Assembly: GCF_039521925.1 (NCBI RefSeq)
Contig: NZ_BAAACY010000025.1
Coordinates: forward strand, 1 to 40,042
From: Virgibacillus salarius
Lineage (GTDB): Bacteria; Bacillota; Bacilli; Bacillales; Amphibacillaceae
Direction of reading: 5' to 3'
DNA length: 40,042 bases
A model generated the notes under the pieces. It saw only the letters and a list, made by a program, of their open reading frames with translations. It was not told the origin of the DNA and made no database searches. Position numbers and translations under genes: made by a program. Below are positions 11,601-19,451 of the stretch, in pieces (position 1 is the stretch's first letter; the number at the start of each line of letters is the position of its first letter).

Positions 11601-14245
11601 AAACCGTCTCTACCATATAACATAATAGCTTGATTCCAATGATGAACATCTGTTATGTCCTTTTCAAAAAACATACGTTGAATAGGTGTTAGTAATACAT
11701 CACCAGAGACCGTTTTTTGGTCCACTACCACTTGTTCTTCCGTCATCTTAAGACTAATTGCTTTCAAATTACTATTGTCAAATATGTCCTTCACTTCTAG
11801 TGTAAAACCAAATTTTTGCAATTTTGATATTAGTCTTATTGCCTTGATAGAGTCTCCACCAAGATCAAAAAAGTCTTCATGAATTCCTATTTTTTTAACT
11901 CCTAATATTTCACTACATACTTCCACTAATCGTTTTTCCTTCACGTTGGAAGGTGCAACATATTCTTGTATTGATAAATCCAGTGTATCAGGCTTAGGCA
12001 ATATTTTTCTGTCCACTTTGCCGTTTGGTGTAAGCGGAATGCTTTCAACCTGAATAAAGTAAGTTGGCACCATATAATGAGGTAGTTCTTTTTTTAAGTT
12101 ATTTCTTAGGGCAGCTATATCTATTGATTCTTCACCTAATAAATACGCGCATAGATATTTTCCTTGATTATCATTTTCCCATGCTAAGACTACAGATTGA
12201 AGAATAAATGGTTGTTCGGATAGCTTATTTTCAATTTCACCTAGCTCTATTCTAAATCCCCTAATTTTCACTTGATGATCTAGTCTTCCAATAAATTCAA
12301 TTGATCCATCAGGGAGCCATTTTACTAGGTCTCCTGTTTTATACATTTTTGATTTAGTTTCAAAAAGATTCGCGACAAACTTTTCCTCAGTCAACTCAGA
12401 CCGGTTTAGATAACCAATTGATAATCCTTCACCACTTATGTATAACTCTCCTGGTAATCCAATTGGTTGAAGTTGGCTGTCACGATTCGTAATATACACT
12501 CGTGTATTTGCTATGGGCTTCCCGATAACATTTGATTTGTCTTTCCCGCACAAAGTTGTCAATGCATCAACGGTTGTTTCTGTAGGGCCGTAACAATTAT
12601 AAATATCATACCCAAGATCAATCACTTCATTTTTTAGAGTGTTTGGTAATGCTTCTCCACCAGAAATAAGCACATCAACACTTTCTAATTTAGGGTCACC
12701 TACAATAAATTCCTGTATAGTAGTCGGGACTAACTGAACAATGTTTATGTCATGTTTCTGGATAAATTGTCTAAATTTATATCTATTTGTCGATTCTTCA
12801 TAAGTGGTAATGTATACCGTTCCTCCATTCAGCAAAGCCCCAAAAACCTCTTCAACGGAAACATCAAAAGAAATACTTGTATTATGCATGACGTGTCGAC
12901 GTTCTCTCAAATTATAGGTTTCGCCAAACCAAGTGCATAGATTGATAACACTTTTGTGTTTTATCGGTACTCCTTTAGGGTTTCCTGTAGAACCGGACGT
13001 ATAGATGATATATGCGAAATCTTCCATATGGCTGATTGTTTCTAAATTTGTTTTAGGTTTCATTTCTATGGAAGGATCATTTACATTTAGCTCTGGAATA
13101 TTTACTTCTAACTCCTGTGTTATCGTATTCCGGATTAATAATACATCCACTTCTGCATCTTTTAGCATGAAGTTGATCCTTTCTTTTGGATAGGAAGGAT
13201 CAATTGGTAAATACGTGCCACCGGATTTCAAAATTCCTAGTATTCCAATAATCATTTCAATTGATCTTTCGCCCATAATGGCAGCTACTGAATCTACTTT
13301 TACCCCTCTCTCTTGCAATAGCCATGCCATTTGATTAGATTTTTCATTCAATTCCTGATAGGTTAAGCTTTGCTGCTTATATACCACTGCTATTTTGTTA
13401 GGATTCTTTTGAGCTTCTTCTTCAAACATTACTTGTATAGTTTTATCAGCAGGATATTTCGTTTTAGTAAGGTTAAATTGTTTTAAGATCTGATGTTTTT
13501 CCTCACTAGTTATCATTTCAACGTCTTTGACTTCCTTAGCTAAATCTACCATCATCTCAGTTAAGATAATTAAAAATCTCTTCCCAAATTGATGAATCGT
13601 CTCGCTCGTAAAAAGGGTAGCATTATAGACAAATGATAACACTATTCCTTTACCCGTCTTTTCAATGCTAATTGTGATTTCATTGTTGTTAGAGTTATGT
13701 ATGTATTGGATGTGTTCATCTAGATGAAGGGTATTCATAGTTAAGCTGATTGGAGTTAATTCCATCACACTATTACTGATATTCGAGTTTCTTAATAGAT
13801 TTTCCAAGTTAATGTGGCTATGTTGATATGTTTCTATTAACTTATTCCGATTCTGCAAAATCAGGTTTTTAATGATTGCATTACTGTTAAAGTTAGTGAA
13901 GAAAGGTAACACTTTATTATTTATTCCACTACGATTTTCTTTATGAGAGACAAATATTGGAATTCCTATTATGTTTTTAGTTTTACCATTATATTTATAA
14001 AGCTCTATTTGCAAGCACGCCATAAAGATGGAAAATAGAGGAAAATCATTGTGCTTGGTAATTGCCAACGCTTTTTCCGTAATAGCATCATCTAAGGAAA
14101 ATGAAATTTGAGACTTTTGATAGTTATTTACATGAACAAAATCCCGAGCAAAGTCTGCCTTCCATTCATCAGTAAGGTTCATCATTTCCCAGTATTTTTT
14201 TGATTGTTCTTCTTTTTCCATCAAACGGTCGAGATCACTAGACAT
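2690..14245 (-). CDS. NRPS subunit 3: half C - A(X) - PCP - E - C - A(Asp) - PCP - C - A(Gly) - PCP - C
   Basis: Trimodular synthetase of 3851 residues. Order: C-terminal-lobe-only C remnant (about 10-250); A1 (YTSGSTGNPKG near 417); PCP with Ser799 (GGDS); E domain (HHxxxDG at 978); DCL-type C (LSPMQEGMLF near 1322, HHxxxDG near 1450); A2 (YTSGTTGKAKG near 1918); PCP Ser2315 (GGHS); LCL-type C (HHxxxDG near 2493); A3 (YTSGSTGTPKG near 2960); PCP Ser3347; full C (HHxxxDG near 3527) to the end. Pocket codes: A2 D-L-T-K-I-G-H-I-G = Asp; A3 D-I-L-Q-L-G-M-I-W = Gly; A1 D-V-E-Q-I-G-C-V-D, not a code I recognise (amide or basic side chain likely). The D-configured X made by the E domain fits the following DCL domain. 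Start: ATG at 14245 sits six bases after GGAGGG; the upstream in-frame ATG at 14269 has no such site. No TE. Confidence 0.95.
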   Translation of the reverse strand: MSSDLDRLMEKEEQSKKYWEMMNLTDEWKADFARDFVHVNNYQKSQISFSLDDAITEKALAITKHNDFPLFSIFMACLQIELYKYNGKTKNIIGIPIFVSHKENRSGINNKVLPFFTNFNSNAIIKNLILQNRNKLIETYQHSHINLENLLRNSNISNSVMELTPISLTMNTLHLDEHIQYIHNSNNNEITISIEKTGKGIVLSFVYNATLFTSETIHQFGKRFLIILTEMMVDLAKEVKDVEMITSEEKHQILKQFNLTKTKYPADKTIQVMFEEEAQKNPNKIAVVYKQQSLTYQELNEKSNQMAWLLQERGVKVDSVAAIMGERSIEMIIGILGILKSGGTYLPIDPSYPKERINFMLKDAEVDVLLIRNTITQELEVNIPELNVNDPSIEMKPKTNLETISHMEDFAYIIYTSGSTGNPKGVPIKHKSVINLCTWFGETYNLRERRHVMHNTSISFDVSVEEVFGALLNGGTVYITTYEESTNRYKFRQFIQKHDINIVQLVPTTIQEFIVGDPKLESVDVLISGGEALPNTLKNEVIDLGYDIYNCYGPTETTVDALTTLCGKDKSNVIGKPIANTRVYITNRDSQLQPIGLPGELYISGEGLSIGYLNRSELTEEKFVANLFETKSKMYKTGDLVKWLPDGSIEFIGRLDHQVKIRGFRIELGEIENKLSEQPFILQSVVLAWENDNQGKYLCAYLLGEESIDIAALRNNLKKELPHYMVPTYFIQVESIPLTPNGKVDRKILPKPDTLDLSIQEYVAPSNVKEKRLVEVCSEILGVKKIGIHEDFFDLGGDSIKAIRLISKLQKFGFTLEVKDIFDNSNLKAISLKMTEEQVVVDQKTVSGDVLLTPIQRMFFEKDITDVHHWNQAIMLYGRDGFRVEWIEKIFDKITCHHDALRMVYRKHNGKVKQINRDIESNLFSIDVHDLRKYDHYEGLISLKCNELQSSIDLENGPLVKLGIFQTKEGDYLLIAIHHLVIDGVSWRILLEDFTEGYNLLLKGKKVDFQPKSNSYQEWADFLQEKLEYFQQELPYWNKMEQQHIKPLPTDFEFQEFENKQKNAREVHVELNQSYTEDLLKRSNQAYNTEINDLLLAALTRTIYQWTNEKNILINLEGHGRDAFEGNININRTIGWFTAQYPLLLKMEDKSTSSLIKHTKESLRKVPNKGIGYGILKYLSPSKPWNNREPEISFNYLGQFDEQLNDELFEISSLYSGETVSPNSDRINEIDINGMITNQKLSFSVSYNSLRYRTETIRKFLERFKGNLIEIIHHCLEKDVMEYTVSDYSDEDLTTDELKNLKEAYEVANKTQITNIYPLSPMQEGMLFHSLVQSESSAYFDQTIFTAKGIVDMELVQKSFQILINKYDILRTVIAYKDVEKPRQVVLKERKPMVYFHDLSSMDNKQLDDRIEKIILEDRKQGFNLSKDVLMRLFILKQGNKEYKVIWSSHHILMDGWSTWILLKDFFDIYSMLKNNNILEMDNPKQYGHYIDWLQKQNRNHAKQYWYQYLEGYETNVKIPSIRTHHYEYMVEDLDFVLNKDITNALTNIAKSSKTTLNTIIQVVWGILLQQYNQTNDVVFGSVVSGRNYDIESLEEMVGLFINMIPVRITSNPKQIFIDLLKETQNKALESSKYDYYPLADIQSLTDIKSDLITSKITFQNYYIDEALVNFDFVSELGFTVEDIHGYEQTNYDFNIKVIPSEDTKITFSYNKNVHDSETVINLKNHFIEIIQSVIQNQEIAVSQISMTTDTERKEILHGFNDTSVTYPKDKTISQLWEEQVEKHPHHIAVECEGKQLTYQALNEKANQLARTLRQNGITANAIVGMMIDGSLEMMVGMIGILKAGGAYLPIDSTHPIDRINYMIEDAKLDVLVTTSSYANKTAFAGMIVNLADSSAYQADSTNLDINHESRDLAYVMYTSGTTGKAKGVMVSHANVINYTVAMIQKINLTSTDETALLSSYAFDLGYTTIYTALLSGTTLHIASESTYKDPNKLVSFIGKHCTYVKMTPSLFSVMMQSDELDTFLQTGKLRLLILGGESLNRNDLTHFFAKDTENKICFMNHYGPTETTIGCVATEINRQEMIEHGVMNVIGKPLANVKAYMLDPQQNLCPIGVKGELYVSGAGVAQGYLYNPELTEVKFLDNPFEPGERMYRTGDLARFLPDGRIEFLGRIDNQVKIRGYRVELGEIEHQLRKQPLVSEATVFVKDEAGEKLLVAYFVGEQELDIASIRDGMKEGLPHYMIPTYFVQVEKMPLTRNGKLNKYALPEPAEQHLVTNDYVAPRTSIEQTLAAIWSEVLGIDKVGIHDNFFDLGGHSLKATALISKIHKQFKVEISLREFLESPTINLLSTYIGNGNRSVYELIEPYEKSDFYEASSAQKRMYMLQQYETGTLYNMPLICEIEGSIDPEKIQKSLQQLVSRHDSLRTFFDTVEGEIVQKVLPKANFKLERRFVAETVVNNLLKDFVKTFNLSKAPLFRAELVMSNNKNYLLTDMHHIISDGISLQILINEFMALYNGERLNSLKLQYKDFAVWQNKFWDSIEMKRQEDYWLEQFNGEIPILNLPYDFERPPIQSFEGETLTYYMDKKLALAVRKMAKDTGSTMNMVLLAAFHLLLAKYSGQDDIVIGTPIAGRPHDDLENMIGMFVNTLALRNRASGNISFEQFLNAVKQNALQSYENQSYQFEELIKKVQVERDTSRHSIFDVMFSMNYAGFDKEFISEDFVLTPIHVESNISKFDLTLTVYDNETMLKYTMEYCTKLFKKETIDRMASHYKEILTKVCTQPTTILSEINILTEYEQHQLLQEFNQTNADYPKDKSVHTLFEEQAEKNPHHIAVVCADQKVTYQELNKKANQLARVLRQQGVQNEAIVGLIMDRSIDMIIGIMGILKAGGAYLPIDPTHPTDRIQTILSDAKVSLVVTSSGQARSLSLAVQAIDITVEGFYQGLSTNLDLAIDCHQLAYVIYTSGSTGTPKGVMVEHQQVTNFIYGVMRETNLGSYERILCLTTVSFDIFGLETFVPLTQGLTVVMAKEEETREGEKLATVMTKHQVDVMQSTPTRVKMLLENDSFTDALTRIKALLVGGEELPKSLWKELQGYPFTVFNMYGPTETTIWSTVKKLESTDRITIGKPIQNTELYLMDSNRKLVPIGVHGELCIGGDGVARGYFNREALTKERFIDHPFKPGERLYKTGDLARWLPNGELEYLGRMDNQVKVRGYRIELGEIESRLISHPAIKEAVVVAREDEMNQKYLCAYIVAKDFVDKAEVRTYVKEGLPDYMVPAYYMELQTIPLTHNGKVNRKALPKPEMQYITNAYEAPQTTTQKKLVIIWQHVLGVDAIGIHDNFFDLGGHSLKATMVMGEIHKALEISVPLKEIFNRPTIQELSNYIETEGLINPYEQIEPCEEKEYYQTSSAQKRMYTVQQLDQESTAYNMPAIFELEGDVNRERMEATFRQLIERHEVLRTSYKMVEGEITQKIMSHLDFHLPVRTVDETDKTVLVQNFIRPFSLEEAPLFRAEIMKSQGTDYLLIDMHHIISDGVSMSILVQEFAKLYNGDKLAPLRIQYKDYAEWEQHYLQSGQMKKQARYWKEQFQDEVPVLQLPYDFERPAFQRFEGDSISFTIDGATTKQLQELAKQEDVTMHMVLLSTFTIQLARYSGQEDIVVGVPIAGRPHADLQNIMGVFVNTLAMRHRPNKHKTFSEFLKEVKENSLQAYDNQNYQLEELIKEIDVKRNPGRNPLFDVLFDMTNIDISTDRIDLDHLQIKQKAISNTISKFDISLKVLEISNTIQMSFEYSIALFKKEFMERAIKDFKVILEAVLNSGKSKIEHINVLNHEEKRNIEEIDNEVKKLRSTTFTF

Positions 14246-14323
14246 TGAATACCCTCCGTTCTTCATCAAAGTTAATTGAGCTTAAGATTATAACCATTAG
14301 TTTAGGTAGACATAAGTGTATTT

Positions 14324-17300
14324 TTAAAAGGAGAATTCTTGATCTTTAAGCTCATTTAATAATTCATCTTCCTGTAAAATGGATTGCCTCTCCTCTTCGC
14401 TACGAATTTCAATATTTCCAAGTTGAATATTTACTTGTGTTGAAATGATCTCAATAATCCGCTGAAAATCCTCGGCTATTCTAGCAACGGTTTCTTTCTT
14501 AAATAGTTGAGAGGAATATTCAATACTCATTTCAATATGTTGCTTTTTTTCTAACGCAACTAAAGATAAATCCATTTTTGCTATATTATTAGTTAATAAT
14601 TGGGGCTTAAGTGATAAATTGTTAATCTGGATAGCTTTACTCAAATCGAGATTGGTCATATCAAAAAGAACATCGAATAATGGATTTCTGCCTTTTATTC
14701 GTTTAATATTTAACTCATCAATTAATTCTTCAAGCGGATAATTTTGATTATCATATGCAAGTAAGGAGTTTTGTTTTACTTCCTTTAGAAATTCACTAAA
14801 TGTCTTATCATTTGTTGGCTGATTCCGCATTGCTAACGTATTTACAAACACCCCCATGATATTCTGCAGATCCGCATGCGGCCTTCCTGCAATTGGTACT
14901 CCGACAACGATATCCTCTTGTCCACTATATTTGGCTAATAGAATGTTAAAGGCAGACAGTAAGATCATCTGAAGAGTCACATCTTCTTGCTTCACCAATA
15001 CTTGTAACTTCTTTGTTGTTCCCTCCTTGATGGTAAATGCTAAGCTATCTCCTTCAAAGCTTTGAAAGGCTGGCCGTTCATAGTCATATAGCTGCTGGAG
15101 CATTGGCACCTTATCTTGAAATTGTTCTTGCCAATAACGAGCTTCCTCCTTCATATGATCATTTTTTAAATATTTATATTGCCATTCGGCATAATCTTTG
15201 TATTGAATGCGCAATGGTTCCATCGACTCACCGTTATACAATTTTTTAAATTCATTCATAAAAATTTCTACGGATACACCATCGGAAATAATATGATGCA
15301 TATCAATTAGTAAATAATATGTTCTGTGAGCTTTTAAAATTTCCGCTCGGAATAACGGTGCTTCCTCTAAGACGAATGGACGAATCAATTTCTGAGATAA
15401 GCTAGTAATATCAGTTTCATCTACTGTCCGTACAGGAAGATGGAACGCTAGTGTTGGCTTAATTTTTTGGACAATCTCACCATCGACTGTTACAAAATAG
15501 GTACGTAGTACTTCATGTCTGGCTATTAATTGATGAAGCGTTTCTTCCATTTGTTCAATATCTATTTCTCCTTCTAGCATAAAGACGCCAGGCATATTAT
15601 AAGCGGTACTTTCTTTTTCCAATTGTTGCACCGAATACATTCGTTTTTGAGCAGAGGATGTTTGATAGTATTCCTTTTCTACACATGGCTCTATTTGTTT
15701 GTATGGATTAGCAACCCCTTTGATATCAATGTAGTCGCTTAACTCTTGAATCGTTGGTCTGTTAAAAAGTTCTTTTAATGGAACTGACACCTCTAATACC
15801 TTATGTACCTCACTCATGACAGTTGTTGCTTTTAATGAATGGCCACCTAAGTCAAAGAAGCTATCATGGATACCAATGGATTCTACTCCCAACACATTTT
15901 GCCAAATAGAAGTCAGTATTTTCTGTGTTGGAGTTTTTGGGGCTTCATACGCCTCCGAAATAAGCCCCATTACATCTGGCTTAGGTAACGCCTTCCGGTT
16001 CACTTTACCATTATTGGTTAATGGAATCTTCATGAGCTCCATAAAGTAAGCAGGAATCATATAGTCTGGCAAGCTTTCCTTCAAATAAGCTTTTATTTCT
16101 GATTTATCCATAGAACACTTGGCCACGATATAGGCACATAAATATTTTTGATCTGGTTCACCTTCTTGTGCTACCACGACAGCTTCTTTAATGTCAGGGT
16201 GGCTGATCAGTCGATACTCTATCTCACCTAGCTCAATTCGATATCCTCTAATTTTAACTTGGTTATCCATTCTCCCTAAGTACTCCATCTCTCCACTTGG
16301 AAGCAATCTTACCAAATCACCTGAATGATATAATTTACTTTCCTCCACATAAGAATTGTCGACAAATTTTATACTCGTTAACTTTTCTTGATTTAGATAT
16401 CCCCTTGCGACACCATCTCCAATGACACATAATTCTCCTGGAACACCAATTGGTTGGAGCCTTAAATTTTCATCCACAATAACTGTCATTAATGTATGAA
16501 TAGCCTTACCTATATTGCTAATCCCACTTTGAAGATCTTCTTCCTTTAATTCTTTAAACGTCACGTGAACAGTTGTTTCCGTAATTCCGTACATATTGAT
16601 TAGTTTTACTGTTTTATATTTCTCCATCCAGTCTTTCAACATTATTGGTTTAAGCGCTTCTCCCCCGAAAATAATATACCTTAACGATAATTGTGACCTC
16701 GTTTCTTCCATTTCAATTTTCATTAAGTTATAGAAAGCTGTTGGTGTTTGATTTAATACGGTAACTTTTTCATTTTCTAATAATGTCCGGAACCTAGTTG
16801 TATCCATGGCAACTTCATCAGAAACAATAATCAGCTTTCCTCCATATAGTAAGGCTCCAAAAATTTCCCAAACGGAAAAGTCAAACGACTGTGAATGAAA
16901 TAAGGTCCAAACGTCCTTTTCTGAAAAATCAAATTGATAGTCATCGTTCTTCATCAACCTTACAACATTTTTATGTTCGATCATAACTCCTTTAGGATTA
17001 CCGGTAGTGCCAGAAGTATAAATAATATAGGCAAGATCACTTGGGTAGTTTATATATTTTAAATTCCTAGCATCCCCTTCTTGGAAAATGCTCGTATCCG
17101 ATAAATTAACAACTGAAACATCATCCATCCCTTCATACATATATGTATTTGTAACAACTAGTTTAGTCTGAGAATCTGTTAGCATATATTCTTTTCTTTC
17201 CTTAGGCAACTTAGGATCAATTGGTAAGTATGCTCCACCTGCTTTTAAAATTCCTAATATACCAATGATAAGTTCAATTGATTTATCAACCATAAGTGCT

Positions 17301-19438
17301 ATGATTGAATCTGCTTGAACACCAAGATTTCGTAACTTCCTAGCCAGTTGATTAGCCTTCACATTCAAATCACGGTAAGTTAGTTCTTCCTTATTGTCTT
17401 TAACAGCAATATGATTCGGATATTTCTCTACTTGTTCTTCAAATAACTGATGGACAGTTTTTTCCTTTGGATACAACACATTTACATTATTAAAGTTGTT
17501 TAAAATTAAATCTCGCTCTTCTGGAGTGATAATGGGTATATCACTAATCTGATTATTAGTATTGTCTAATACGTTTTCAGTCAATCTGCTAAAGTGTTTA
17601 GCCATTCTTTTTATAGTTTGTTCACTATAAATGTCTGTATTGTATTCAATGTTAATTGCATATTCTTTTTCTTGATTAACCTCGAAAAACAAATCAACTT
17701 TTGAGCTTTTCGTCTTGATTTCATCACTTCTAATGTTAATACTGGGACTATTTAGTTCTCTAATCAGGTTATTTTGAAATGTATAGAGTACATCAAAGAT
17801 AGGATTTCTGCTTTTATCTCTCCTAGTATCGAGCAGATCTACTAATTCTTCGAAAGGATAATCAGCATGGTCCGTTGCTTGAAGTACATTCGTTTTCACC
17901 TTATCCAGTACATCAACAAACGCTTCTTCTGTATCAATATAATTTCTAATAGGAATTGTATTGACGAACATCCCTATTAAGTTTGCTGTTTGTAAATCTT
18001 TTCTTCTATCTAATGTAGATCCAATTACAATATCTTGTTGTCCGGAATACTTCGCTAATAGAATATTAATACATGTAAAAAAGAACATGTACGGAGTAAC
18101 ATGGTTCACTCTACAGAAACTATCAATCTTCTCACTCAAATGATGGCTTAATATGAAGCTTACATTATCTCCATTAAATGTTTGTAAGTACGGTCTTGAA
18201 TAGTCACTATGAATATCCAGAGTTGGAATACCATCAGCAAACACATTTTTCCAATACGTTTCTTGTTTCCTCTTATCAACATCTTTATTACCTTTTTCTT
18301 TTTGTAGGATATAATCCTTATATTGTAGCGTTAAATCATCTAGTTCCTGTCCACTATAATGAGTCATTAATTCATGTAAGAAAATTGCAGAGCTTGCACC
18401 ATCAGCGATAATATGATGAGTATCTAATAACATCACATGGAAATTTGTCTTCACCTTAATTAGTTTTATCCTAATTAAGGGCAAGCTATTTAAATCGAAT
18501 GGTTTTATAAAACACTCCCTCTCACGATTTATTAATTCGTATAGATCGACATCTTCCTCCAGAATAGAATATGGAATGGAAATGTGCATCTTATCGACTA
18601 TTCTTTGTACGACTTCTCCATTGACCTCAGCGAAGTACGTGCGTAATGATTCATGCCTTTTTATGATGACATTAAGCGAATTTTCCAATTTTTCAACATC
18701 CAAATCCCCTTCTATTTTGACAACACTCGCAATATTGTAATTTAAACTATTCTCATCCACTTTATGTAGTGTATACATTCTTTTCTGTTCAGAAGAGATT
18801 GGATAAATTTTATTTGCATCATCTTTTCCCTCTCCTCGAACTAGAATTTCTCCTTCTTCTGTCAATTCACCAAGAATACTAGTGTTGTAAATTTCAATCT
18901 TATTTGGGCCAATAAAGATATTTCCAATAGTACCTTTTGGTAACAACTGCATTGCATCATCCAAAATGAATACTCTAATGTCATGACAATTTACGATACC
19001 AAACTGTTCTAAATTCACTTTTAGCTTTTTTTCTATATAGTCATAAGGAAACGTAGAGTAATAACGCATAATTTCCTTTGATTCAAGTACTGAAGCAGTT
19101 CTGTTTAACTCTTCTTCTAATTCTTCGTTGCTAGCATTTTCTTCAGTTGTTACCGTTGCTTGTAAATAGGATGTCTCTACTTCGTTTACTATATTAGATT
19201 TTTCATTTATATAAGCAGCAATTTTATTTAAATCAGATAAGTCATTAAAAATTCTAGAAAATGGGATTTCTATACCAAATTGTTGTTTAATATGGCTATT
19301 TACCCTAGTAAAAATAATGGAATCGAATCCCATTTCAATAATATTCTCATCCGGTTGTAGTTCTTGATTATCAACCTTGGTTACTTCCGATACTATTTCT
19401 AATAATCTATTCAGGATTTTATTCATAGAACTACCCAC
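14324..19438 (-). CDS. PKS/NRPS bridging subunit 2: ACP - C - A(Thr) - PCP - C
   Basis: 1704-residue bridge between the acyl-loading subunit and the peptide modules. An ACP at about 5-80 carries Ser40 in GFDS. A linker of about 110 residues follows, then a C domain (SSEQKRMY near 214, HHIIADG near 342), an A domain (YTSGTTGNPKG near 808), PCP Ser1201 (GGHS) and a second complete C domain (SSAQKRMY near 1262, HHIISDG near 1380) ending in a short tail with aromatic residues (EFSF). Pocket residues D-F-W-N-I-G-M-V-H are the classic Thr code, so the first residue after the acyl group is Thr. Start is GTG at 19438, six bases after AGGGGGT; the downstream ATG at 19426 lacks a site. It begins 13 bp after the stop of the FAAL-ACP-KS gene. 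Its A-tail, PCP and terminal C closely resemble the third module of the next subunit. Confidence 0.94.
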   Translation of the reverse strand: MGSSMNKILNRLLEIVSEVTKVDNQELQPDENIIEMGFDSIIFTRVNSHIKQQFGIEIPFSRIFNDLSDLNKIAAYINEKSNIVNEVETSYLQATVTTEENASNEELEEELNRTASVLESKEIMRYYSTFPYDYIEKKLKVNLEQFGIVNCHDIRVFILDDAMQLLPKGTIGNIFIGPNKIEIYNTSILGELTEEGEILVRGEGKDDANKIYPISSEQKRMYTLHKVDENSLNYNIASVVKIEGDLDVEKLENSLNVIIKRHESLRTYFAEVNGEVVQRIVDKMHISIPYSILEEDVDLYELINRERECFIKPFDLNSLPLIRIKLIKVKTNFHVMLLDTHHIIADGASSAIFLHELMTHYSGQELDDLTLQYKDYILQKEKGNKDVDKRKQETYWKNVFADGIPTLDIHSDYSRPYLQTFNGDNVSFILSHHLSEKIDSFCRVNHVTPYMFFFTCINILLAKYSGQQDIVIGSTLDRRKDLQTANLIGMFVNTIPIRNYIDTEEAFVDVLDKVKTNVLQATDHADYPFEELVDLLDTRRDKSRNPIFDVLYTFQNNLIRELNSPSINIRSDEIKTKSSKVDLFFEVNQEKEYAINIEYNTDIYSEQTIKRMAKHFSRLTENVLDNTNNQISDIPIITPEERDLILNNFNNVNVLYPKEKTVHQLFEEQVEKYPNHIAVKDNKEELTYRDLNVKANQLARKLRNLGVQADSIIALMVDKSIELIIGILGILKAGGAYLPIDPKLPKERKEYMLTDSQTKLVVTNTYMYEGMDDVSVVNLSDTSIFQEGDARNLKYINYPSDLAYIIYTSGTTGNPKGVMIEHKNVVRLMKNDDYQFDFSEKDVWTLFHSQSFDFSVWEIFGALLYGGKLIIVSDEVAMDTTRFRTLLENEKVTVLNQTPTAFYNLMKIEMEETRSQLSLRYIIFGGEALKPIMLKDWMEKYKTVKLINMYGITETTVHVTFKELKEEDLQSGISNIGKAIHTLMTVIVDENLRLQPIGVPGELCVIGDGVARGYLNQEKLTSIKFVDNSYVEESKLYHSGDLVRLLPSGEMEYLGRMDNQVKIRGYRIELGEIEYRLISHPDIKEAVVVAQEGEPDQKYLCAYIVAKCSMDKSEIKAYLKESLPDYMIPAYFMELMKIPLTNNGKVNRKALPKPDVMGLISEAYEAPKTPTQKILTSIWQNVLGVESIGIHDSFFDLGGHSLKATTVMSEVHKVLEVSVPLKELFNRPTIQELSDYIDIKGVANPYKQIEPCVEKEYYQTSSAQKRMYSVQQLEKESTAYNMPGVFMLEGEIDIEQMEETLHQLIARHEVLRTYFVTVDGEIVQKIKPTLAFHLPVRTVDETDITSLSQKLIRPFVLEEAPLFRAEILKAHRTYYLLIDMHHIISDGVSVEIFMNEFKKLYNGESMEPLRIQYKDYAEWQYKYLKNDHMKEEARYWQEQFQDKVPMLQQLYDYERPAFQSFEGDSLAFTIKEGTTKKLQVLVKQEDVTLQMILLSAFNILLAKYSGQEDIVVGVPIAGRPHADLQNIMGVFVNTLAMRNQPTNDKTFSEFLKEVKQNSLLAYDNQNYPLEELIDELNIKRIKGRNPLFDVLFDMTNLDLSKAIQINNLSLKPQLLTNNIAKMDLSLVALEKKQHIEMSIEYSSQLFKKETVARIAEDFQRIIEIISTQVNIQLGNIEIRSEEERQSILQEDELLNELKDQEFSF

Positions 19439-19451
19439 TCTTATACCCCCT

